Below are positions 15,672 through 21,630 of a stretch of DNA of 36,835 bases, piece by piece. Numbering within the stretch: position 1 is the first letter of the stretch; every line of letters begins with the position of its first letter. The notes under the pieces are model-generated. The model was given only the letters and a program-made list of their open reading frames with translations, had not been told where the DNA came from and did not search any database. Where the stretch lies: the NCBI GenBank assembly GCA_024681875.1, contig JAILAA010000054.1, positions 1 to 36,835 of the forward strand, in the 5' to 3' direction. Source of the stretch: Prevotella sp. (GTDB taxonomy: Bacteria; Bacteroidota; Bacteroidia; Bacteroidales; Bacteroidaceae). The translations under genes and the position numbers were made by a program.

Positions 15672-15735
15672 AATGCTTTCTCCTTTTCTTTTTTGTTGGC
15701 GGAAAGGGTATCGCTCCTTCCTTTTGATTCGTTTG

Positions 15736-15767
15736 CAAAAGTAAGAAAAAGGATTCGTATCTGCAAA
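15736..15767 (-). promoter_or_regulatory. Consensus minus-strand promoter of the ClC-fmt-rpe run
   Basis: Read on the minus strand, TTTG (15764-15767) and TACTTTTG (15736-15743) are separated by 20 bases. The -7 box is followed by CA as in the other promoters here. Confidence 0.75.
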
Positions 15768-15803
15768 CGATTACGAATATTTTTCTGAAAAAGATTCGGT
15801 TTC

Positions 15804-15835
15804 TTCGCCTGTTTCCGTAATTTGTTGTACCTTTG
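15804..15835 (+). promoter_or_regulatory. Probable promoter of the rseC-rnf operon
   Basis: The -7 box TACCTTTG (15828-15835, followed by CA) has a 3/4 match to TTTG (TTCG, 15804-15807) at a 20-base gap. It is divergent from the promoter at 15736-15767. Confidence 0.6.
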
Positions 15836-15858
15836 CACACGCTTTTAAAAATGAAGAA

Positions 15859-16281
15859 TTGAAAAGAGGACAGATACGCCATGAAGGCATTGTGGAGTCG
15901 GTAGAGGAAAGCCTCGTTAGGGTGCGCATCCTGCAGGCATCGGCCTGTGCCGCTTGCAAAGTAGCATCAAAATGCCACACTGCTGAGGCGAAAGAGAAGA
16001 TTATTGACGTGGCGGTGGATGGCCGAGAGGCGTTTCGCTGGCAAAAGGGACAGACCGTGACGGTATGCACGTCAGAGACAATGGCCGGACGGGCTTTGAT
16101 GCTGGGCTTCGGCGCTCCCCTACTGCTGTTGTTGGCGGTGCTGGTGGGCACGAAGATGGCAGGAGGCAGCGAAGGATTGGCCGCGCTGATGATGATGGTT
16201 TCTCTCGTACCTTATTATTTAGGGCTCTGGCTCTTCCGCAATCACATCGCCCGCAGCATATCCTTTCATATAGAATCATAG
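15859..16281 (+). CDS. rseC: RseC/MucC-family membrane protein of the rnf operon
   Basis: The 140-residue protein begins with the family phrase GIVESV and has a cysteine group (CAACKVASKC at about 31-40). Two transmembrane helices follow (about 75-95 and 105-120). RseC-family proteins accompany rnf operons widely and were linked to reducing SoxR and to sigma-E control in enterobacteria; here a role in Rnf assembly or electron transfer is inference. The only start codon in frame before the conserved GIVESV is TTG at 15859. An ATG eight bases earlier (15851) opens a 4-codon frame that ends in TGA overlapping this TTG. Either translation is coupled from that mini-ORF or a base is missing in the sequence. 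Confidence 0.85.
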   Translation: MKRGQIRHEGIVESVEESLVRVRILQASACAACKVASKCHTAEAKEKIIDVAVDGREAFRWQKGQTVTVCTSETMAGRALMLGFGAPLLLLLAVLVGTKMAGGSEGLAALMMMVSLVPYYLGLWLFRNHIARSISFHIES

Positions 16282-16295
16282 AACAAACTACAGTC

Positions 16296-16330
16296 ACTAA
16301 ACTTTAAACATTAAACAATCAACAATAAAC
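16296..16330 (+). repeat. Five heptamers abutting the rnfB start codon
   Basis: The 35 bases before the rnfB ATG divide exactly into ACTAAAC, TTTAAAC, ATTAAAC, AATCAAC, AATAAAC. The pattern NNTMAAC is in phase and ends at the start codon. Confidence 0.85.
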
Positions 16331-17203
16331 ATGAATTTCATCTTGATTGCAGTAATGGTGCTTGGAGGTATCGCATTGATTGCAGCTCTCGTGCTGTATG
16401 TATGTTCCAAGCGTTTTGCTGTCTATGAAGACCCCCGCATCGCACAGGTGAACGAGCTGTTGCCTGGTGCCAACTGCGGCGGCTGTGGCTTTGCCGGCTG
16501 TGGAGGCATGGCCGACGCCCTGGTGAAGGGTGCTGATGCCGGTAGCCTTGAAGGCTTGAACTGTCCCGTCGGCGGCAGCGAGGTGATGAGCCGTGTGGCC
16601 GACTTGCTGGGCATGGCCATCGCCAACGGAGAACCGAAGGTAGCCGTGGTACGCTGCAACGGCTCGTGTGAGTTCAGACCAAAGATTGCCGAATACGCTG
16701 GTATGCGTTCCTGTGCAGCCATGCACGCCTGCGGCGCTGGTGAGACGGCCTGCGGCTTTGGCTGCTTGGGCTGCGGCGACTGCGTTGAGGCTTGTCAGTT
16801 CGACGCCATCCACATCAATCCCGAAACGGGCTTGGCCGAGGTGGATGAGGAGAAGTGTACGGCTTGCGGTGCCTGTACCAAGGCTTGTCCGCGTGGCATC
16901 ATCGAGCTGCGCAAGAAAGGACCGAAGGGACGTCGTGTCTTCGTGTCGTGTGTGAACAAGGACAAGGGAGCCGTGTCGATGAAGGCTTGTAAGGTGAGCT
17001 GCATCGGCTGTGGCAAGTGTGTGAAGGAATGTCAGTTTGAGGCTATCACCCTCGGACAGAATCTTTCCTACATCGATCCCGAGAAGTGCCACCTGTGTCG
17101 CAAGTGCGTGAGCGTCTGTCCTACGCACGCCATTCGCGCCCTCAACTTCCCAGCTCCGAAACCCGTTGAACCCAAAGAAGAAGGAAAGGAGGCTACAGCA
17201 TGA
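16331..17203 (+). CDS. rnfB: Rnf complex subunit RnfB
   Basis: The 290-residue iron-sulfur subunit accepts electrons from reduced ferredoxin. Seen in order: an N-terminal membrane anchor (3-24), the four-cysteine [4Fe-4S] domain with Cys49, Cys52, Cys57 and Cys78 (NCGGCGFAGC, then NCPVGG), and four ferredoxin-type CxxCxxCxxxC groups. These are CGFGCLGCGDCVEACQ, CTACGACTKACP, CIGCGKCVKECQ and CHLCRKCVSVCP. The protein may therefore carry up to five [4Fe-4S] clusters. The C-terminus is a Pro/Lys/Glu-rich tail. Its stop overlaps the rnfC start by four bases (ATGA). Confidence 0.95.
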   Translation: MNFILIAVMVLGGIALIAALVLYVCSKRFAVYEDPRIAQVNELLPGANCGGCGFAGCGGMADALVKGADAGSLEGLNCPVGGSEVMSRVADLLGMAIANGEPKVAVVRCNGSCEFRPKIAEYAGMRSCAAMHACGAGETACGFGCLGCGDCVEACQFDAIHINPETGLAEVDEEKCTACGACTKACPRGIIELRKKGPKGRRVFVSCVNKDKGAVSMKACKVSCIGCGKCVKECQFEAITLGQNLSYIDPEKCHLCRKCVSVCPTHAIRALNFPAPKPVEPKEEGKEATA

Positions 17204-18567
17204 ACATCCGTACATTCCGCATAGGCGGCATTCACCCTGAAGAGAACAAACTGACGCACGAGGTCGCCACACAAGCGGCTCCTCTGCCCAAGCAGGCCAT
17301 CTTCCCCTTGAGCCAGCACATCGGCGCTCCTGCCGTACCTGTCGTTCAGAGAGGCGACAAAGTGAAGGTGGGTACGAAGATTGCCGATGCTGGCGGCTTC
17401 GTCTCTGCTCCCATCTTCTCCAGCGTCAGCGGAACGGTGGCCAAGATTGATACCGCCATCGACGCCACAGGCTATCGCAAGCCCTGTATTATCATAGATG
17501 TTGAGGGCGACGAGTGGGAAGAGAGCATCGACCGCAGCGACAAGCTGGAGCTGGTGAAGGATCATCCCGAAGTGACGCCCGAGGTAATTGTGTCGCGCAT
17601 CAAAGATGCCGGCGTTGTCGGAATGGGCGGCGCCTGTTTCCCCACGTTCATCAAGCTTACCCCGCCGCCTACGGCAAAGGCCGAGTGTGTCATCATCAAC
17701 GCTGTAGAATGCGAGCCCTACATCACCGCCGACTACCGTCTGATGATGGAGCACGCCGACGAGATTCTTGTGGGCTTGGAGCTCTTGATGAAAGGCGCCA
17801 AGGTGACCAGAGGCTATATCGGCATCGAGACCAACAAACCCAAGGCCATCGAGCTGTTGACTCAAAAGTGTTCCGAAGCGTTTAATCCTCAAGAATACAA
17901 TGTCGAGGTCGTTCCCCTTGCTCAGCGCTATCCGCAGGGTGGTGAGAAACAGCTGGTCGATGCTGTCATCCGTCGTCAGGTTCCTGCTCCTCCTGCTATC
18001 CCTGTCAATGTTGGAGCAATTGTTCAGAATGTAGGTACTGCCTTTGCTGTCTATCAGGCAGTTATGAAGCATAAGCCGCTGTTCGAACGCTACACCACCG
18101 TGACCGGCAAACGCCTGCAAAATCCTGGCAACTACTTGGTGCGTATGGGCACGCCGATGCAGATGCTTATCGACCTTTGCGGCGGAATGCCCGAGGGCGA
18201 CAATAAACTGCTGGCCGGAGGCCCGATGATGGGCAAGGCCCTCACATCGACCGAGGTTCCCATCTGCAAGGGCACGAACTCAGTGACCATCCTCTCCGAT
18301 GATGATGCCCGCCGCAAGGAACCGCAGCCCTGCATCCGCTGTGCCAAGTGCGTCGGCGCTTGTCCGATGGGCCTCGAGCCTTATCTGCTGGCCAAGCTCT
18401 CGGCCTTTAAGAACTGGGAGAAGGCCGAGCAGGAAGACATTGTCTCGTGCATTGAGTGCGGCTCATGTCAGTTCATCTGTCCCGCCCACCGCCCGCTGCT
18501 CGACAATATCCGTCAGGGCAAATCGACTGTTATGGGAATCATTAGAGCACGTAGTGCAAAGAAATAA
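17200..18567 (+). CDS. rnfC: Rnf complex subunit RnfC
   Basis: The 455-residue soluble subunit carries the NADH and FMN site. Seen: the N-terminal GGIHPEENKLT segment and barrel-sandwich region (about 8-90), the glycine-rich nucleotide loop VVGMGGACFPTFIKL (about 142-156), VINAVECEPYITADYRLM (about 167-184), and two [4Fe-4S] groups near the C-terminus (CIRCAKCVGACP and CIECGSCQFICP). Length is typical of Bacteroidetes and clostridial forms without the long repeat tail of the E. coli homologue. Translation is coupled to rnfB by an ATGA overlap. Confidence 0.95.
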   Translation: MNIRTFRIGGIHPEENKLTHEVATQAAPLPKQAIFPLSQHIGAPAVPVVQRGDKVKVGTKIADAGGFVSAPIFSSVSGTVAKIDTAIDATGYRKPCIIIDVEGDEWEESIDRSDKLELVKDHPEVTPEVIVSRIKDAGVVGMGGACFPTFIKLTPPPTAKAECVIINAVECEPYITADYRLMMEHADEILVGLELLMKGAKVTRGYIGIETNKPKAIELLTQKCSEAFNPQEYNVEVVPLAQRYPQGGEKQLVDAVIRRQVPAPPAIPVNVGAIVQNVGTAFAVYQAVMKHKPLFERYTTVTGKRLQNPGNYLVRMGTPMQMLIDLCGGMPEGDNKLLAGGPMMGKALTSTEVPICKGTNSVTILSDDDARRKEPQPCIRCAKCVGACPMGLEPYLLAKLSAFKNWEKAEQEDIVSCIECGSCQFICPAHRPLLDNIRQGKSTVMGIIRARSAKK

Positions 18568-18572
18568 AGAAA

Positions 18573-19577
18573 ATGAGTAAATTAGTAGTATCGCTTTCTC
18601 CCCACGCCCACGGCACCGACTCGGTGGAACGCAATATGCGGGGTGTCATCATCGCCCTGATGCCTGCGCTGCTGGTGTCATTTCTCTACTTCGGCATCGG
18701 CTCGGCCATTGTGTGCCTGAGCAGCGTGGCGGCCTGCGTCTTCTTCGAGTGGGCCATCAACAAATACATCCTGAAGAATCCGCGCACCACCATCACTGAC
18801 TGTTCGGCGGCTCTCACAGGTTTGCTCCTAGGCATGAACCTGCCGTCGAACCTGCCTATCTGGATTATCATCATCGGTGCGCTCTTCGCCATCGGAGTGG
18901 CCAAGATGACCTTCGGCGGTCTGGGCAACAACATCTTCAACCCTGCGTTGGTAGGACGTTGCGCATTGCTGGTGGCCTTCCCAGCTCAGATGACGAGTTG
19001 GCCTGAGCCTGGTCAGCTGCTTTCTTATACTGACGCCACTACAGGTGCTACACCCCTGACCGTGATGAAGGAAGCCATCAAAACCGGCAATCTTGGTGAG
19101 CTCGACAAACTGCCTGATGCCTTCAGCCTGCTTTTAGGCGACTATTCCATTGGCGGCGGTGCAGGCACCATCGGCGAGATCTGCGGCCTGGCACTCATCA
19201 TGGGCCTCGTGTATATGCTGTGGAAGAAGATCATCACCTGGCATATCCCCATTAGCATCATCGGTACGGTGTTTGTGTTCAGTGCCATTATGCATGTGGC
19301 CGACCCCATCTATGCCGACCCCACAACGGTCATCCTCAGTGGCGGTCTGCTGCTCGGCGCCATCTTCATGGCTACTGACTACGTCACCTCGCCTATGACA
19401 CCCAAAGGACAGATCATCTACGGTGTGTGCATCGGCCTGCTGACCATCGTCATCCGCAACTGGGGCAGTTATCCTGAGGGCATGTCATTTGCCATCCTCA
19501 TTATGAACGCGTTCACACCGCTCATCAACAACTATGTCAAACCCAAGCGCTTCGGCGAAGTGCCTGCTAAACAGTAA
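18573..19577 (+). CDS. rnfD: Rnf complex subunit RnfD
   Basis: The 334-residue integral membrane subunit has about nine to ten hydrophobic helices. It carries the flavinylation motif TTGATPLT, in which Thr160 is the expected site of phosphoester-linked FMN. GNNIFNPALVGR (118-129) and ATDYVTSPMTPKGQ (about 263-276) are further family landmarks. It belongs to the NqrB/RnfD family and forms part of the ion-translocating core. It begins 5 bases after rnfC. The flavin transferase ApbE needed to attach FMN is not in the window. Confidence 0.95.
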   Translation: MSKLVVSLSPHAHGTDSVERNMRGVIIALMPALLVSFLYFGIGSAIVCLSSVAACVFFEWAINKYILKNPRTTITDCSAALTGLLLGMNLPSNLPIWIIIIGALFAIGVAKMTFGGLGNNIFNPALVGRCALLVAFPAQMTSWPEPGQLLSYTDATTGATPLTVMKEAIKTGNLGELDKLPDAFSLLLGDYSIGGGAGTIGEICGLALIMGLVYMLWKKIITWHIPISIIGTVFVFSAIMHVADPIYADPTTVILSGGLLLGAIFMATDYVTSPMTPKGQIIYGVCIGLLTIVIRNWGSYPEGMSFAILIMNAFTPLINNYVKPKRFGEVPAKQ

Positions 19578-19583
19578 AAGACC

Positions 19584-20147
19584 ATGAAGAAACTTGAATC
19601 ATCATTGCTGAACATGGTGCTCGTGCTGACTGGCGTGGCCGTCATCATGGGTGGAGTGCTGGCCTTTGTCAATCATGTCACCGCCGGCCCCATTGAGGAA
19701 CAGAAACAGCTGGCCTTAGAGAAGGGCATCAATACCGTGATGCAGGCCGACAATCTGACCGTCACCCAGATTGATACCATCAAGATGAACGATGCCAAGG
19801 GTAAGGAGCAGGTATACATTCTCTATCATAACGAGAAGGGGGCCGCTGTGGAAAGTTCCACGATGGGCTTCGGCGGCGAGCTGAAGGTACTTGTCGGCTT
19901 CGATACCGACGGAAACATCCTTGGCTATACGCTCTTGGAGCATCAGGAGACGCCGGGTCTCGGTGCCAAGGCTGACCAATGGTTTCAGAAGGGTCAGAAG
20001 GGCGATATTATCGGCAAGAATCCGGCCGAGGGGCTTATCGTGAGCAAGGATGGCGGCAAGGTAGATGCCATCACCGCCTCGACCATCACAAGCCGTGCCT
20101 TTCTCCGAGCAGTCACCAACGCTTATAATGCCTATAAGGCCAATTAG
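19584..20147 (+). CDS. rnfG: Rnf complex subunit RnfG
   Basis: The 187-residue subunit has one N-terminal membrane helix (10-30) and a periplasmic FMN-binding domain. The C-terminal flavinylation site reads DAITASTITS (161-170), with Thr167 the expected FMN-carrying residue. The usual S/T-G-A-T core is here T-A-S-T, a conservative variant in which the small Gly-Ala pair has become Ala-Ser. GGELKVLVGFDTDGNILG (98-115) and ETPGLGAKAD (122-131) are family segments. It begins 6 bases after rnfD. Confidence 0.93.
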   Translation: MKKLESSLLNMVLVLTGVAVIMGGVLAFVNHVTAGPIEEQKQLALEKGINTVMQADNLTVTQIDTIKMNDAKGKEQVYILYHNEKGAAVESSTMGFGGELKVLVGFDTDGNILGYTLLEHQETPGLGAKADQWFQKGQKGDIIGKNPAEGLIVSKDGGKVDAITASTITSRAFLRAVTNAYNAYKAN

Positions 20148-20183
20148 TGAAATACGTAGTGTTCGTGGTAAAAAAGAAAGAAT

Positions 20184-20765
20184 ATGAGTTATTTATCAAT
20201 AGTTAAAAATGGCATAGTCAAGGACAACCCCACGTTTGTCCTGATGCTGGGCATGTGTCCCACGCTGGCCACTACGACATCGGCTATGAACGGCCTTTCG
20301 ATGGGCTTGGCCACGATGGTGGTACTCATCTGCACCAATGTGGTCATCTCGTTGCTGAAGAGTCTGACCCCCGACAAGGTGCGCATTCCCGTATTCATCG
20401 TCGTCATTGCTGCCTTCGTCACCATACTGCAGATGGTCATCAAAGCCTTTCTGCCTGATGTGGATAAAGCACTGGGATTGTTCATTCCCCTTATTGTGGT
20501 GAACTGCATCATCCTCGGACGTGCCGAAGCCTTTGCTGCCAAAAACTCACCCGTGGCCTCCCTATTCGACGGCATCGGCATCGGTCTGGGCTTCACACTT
20601 GCTCTGACACTCTTAGGTATTGTGCGCGAGTTGTTGGGCGCAGGTTCCATCTTCGGCCTCACGCTGCTGCCAGAGACATATAACATCCTGCTCTTCATCC
20701 TCCCGCCGGGTGCCTTCATCACACTGGGATTCCTCATCGCAATCGTCAATCGAATGAAGAATTAA
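20184..20765 (+). CDS. rnfE: Rnf complex subunit RnfE
   Basis: The 193-residue integral membrane subunit belongs to the NqrD/RnfE family with six helices. Seen: the N-terminal NGIVKDNPTFVLMLGMCPTLATTTSAMNG signature split over residues 8-36 (including the conserved Cys in GMCP), VVNCIILGRAEAFA (about 110-123), and GIGIGLGFTLALTLLGIVRE. With RnfA it lines the ion path and binds a membrane [2Fe-2S] cluster in characterised complexes. The 36-base gap after rnfG holds no hairpin. Confidence 0.95.
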   Translation: MSYLSIVKNGIVKDNPTFVLMLGMCPTLATTTSAMNGLSMGLATMVVLICTNVVISLLKSLTPDKVRIPVFIVVIAAFVTILQMVIKAFLPDVDKALGLFIPLIVVNCIILGRAEAFAAKNSPVASLFDGIGIGLGFTLALTLLGIVRELLGAGSIFGLTLLPETYNILLFILPPGAFITLGFLIAIVNRMKN

Positions 20766-20819
20766 GAGTTTAGAATTAAGAATTATCGCTTCGCGAGTAA
20801 GAATAATGAATTAAGAATT
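20763..20819 (+). repeat. Period-7 array between rnfE and rnfA
   Basis: From the rnfE stop codon onward the bases divide into TAAGAGT, TTAGAAT, TAAGAAT, TATCGCT, TCGCGAG, TAAGAAT, AATGAAT, TAAGAAT, then T and the rnfA ATG. Phase is kept through the two GC-rich units in the middle, where TCGCTTCGCGA forms a small palindromic core. The whole intergenic region is therefore repeat. Confidence 0.8.
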
Positions 20820-21422
20820 ATGGAATATATTCTGATTTTCATTTCCGCCATCTTTGTCAACAATATTGTATTGGCGCAATTCCTCGGCATCTGCCCATTC
20901 CTTGGTGTCTCGAAAAAGATTGACACCTCGTTGGGTATGTCAGCTGCTGTGGCTTTCGTCATGGTGCTGGCTACCGTCGTCACCTGGCTTGTGCAGACGT
21001 ATGTGCTGGTGCCCAATCATCTGGAGTACCTGCAGACCATTGCCTTCATCCTCGTCATCGCCTCGTTGGTGCAAATGGTAGAGATAATTCTGAAGAAGGT
21101 GTCGCCTGCCCTCTATCAGGCCTTAGGCATCTTCCTGCCGCTCATCACCACCAACTGCGCCGTGCTTGGTGTGGCCATCCTCGTCATTCAGAAGGACTTC
21201 AACCTAGCCCAGTCGGTAATGTATGCCTTCAGCACCGCCATCGGCTTTGGTTTGGCCCTGACAGTCTTCGCTGGTATGCGCGAGCAGATGGAGCTGACCA
21301 ACATCCCCAAGGGTATGCGCGGCATGGCCATTGTTCTAGTCACTGCCGGTCTGCTCAGCCTCGCCTTCATGGGCTTCTCAGGTGTCGATGGCGGTCTGCG
21401 TACTTTCTTCGGACTCGAATAA
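20820..21422 (+). CDS. rnfA: Rnf complex subunit RnfA
   Basis: The 200-residue integral membrane subunit belongs to the NqrE/RnfA family with six helices. Seen: the start MEYILIFISAIFVNNIVLAQ, FLGICPFLGVSKK (21-33, with the conserved Cys), LGIFLPLITTNCAVLGVAI (about 102-120) and MRGMAIVLVTAGLLSLAFMGFSG near the end. RnfA and RnfE are related and pack in inverted orientation. It is the last gene of the operon, and a long hairpin follows at 21506-21542. Confidence 0.95.
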   Translation: MEYILIFISAIFVNNIVLAQFLGICPFLGVSKKIDTSLGMSAAVAFVMVLATVVTWLVQTYVLVPNHLEYLQTIAFILVIASLVQMVEIILKKVSPALYQALGIFLPLITTNCAVLGVAILVIQKDFNLAQSVMYAFSTAIGFGLALTVFAGMREQMELTNIPKGMRGMAIVLVTAGLLSLAFMGFSGVDGGLRTFFGLE

Positions 21423-21450
21423 AAGAAAGGCGAAGTATATAGAATTTGTT

Positions 21451-21490
21451 TAAACCACTACGCGGTCTATAAAATCCACGAAGTGGTTTA
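21451..21490. repeat. Nine-base inverted repeat downstream of rnfA
   Basis: TAAACCACT (21451-21459) and AGTGGTTTA (21482-21490) are exact reverse complements separated by 22 bases. The pair lies between rnfA and its terminator; it could be an operator or an accessory hairpin. Confidence 0.5.
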
Positions 21491-21505
21491 CTCAAAGCAT
21501 AGTAA

Positions 21506-21542
21506 CCCACGAAAAAAATCCGGTTGGATTTTTTTTCGTGGG
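21506..21542 (+). terminator. Long hairpin terminator after the rnf operon
   Basis: CCCACGAAAAAAATCC (21506-21521) pairs with GGATTTTTTTTCGTGGG (21526-21542) around a GGTT loop, with one extra T. The T-run lies inside the stem rather than after it, so termination may occur when the A/T part melts, or the hairpin may mainly stabilise the 3' end. Confidence 0.7.
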
Positions 21543-21591
21543 TATTTGTTTCTTTTTCTTCTTGACTGACTTATTATTCGAAAAAAATAAC

Positions 21592-21599
21592 TAATTTTG
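21592..21599 (+). promoter_or_regulatory. Probable -7 box for the Nfn-type fusion gene
   Basis: TAATTTTG followed by CAGCC, identical in its first 13 bases to the aromatic-operon -7 region, lies 32 bases before the ATG. No good -33 TTTG was found. Confidence 0.5.
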
Positions 21600-21630
21600 C
21601 AGCCAAAATAAAACAAGACTAAACAACAGT

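Noticed and set aside
17068..18120. Open frame of 350 codons on the minus strand opposite rnfC, and a similar one at 16319-17272 opposite rnfB
   Set aside because: Both are mirror frames of strongly conserved Rnf genes in GC-rich codons. They show no recognisable domain and no own promoter.
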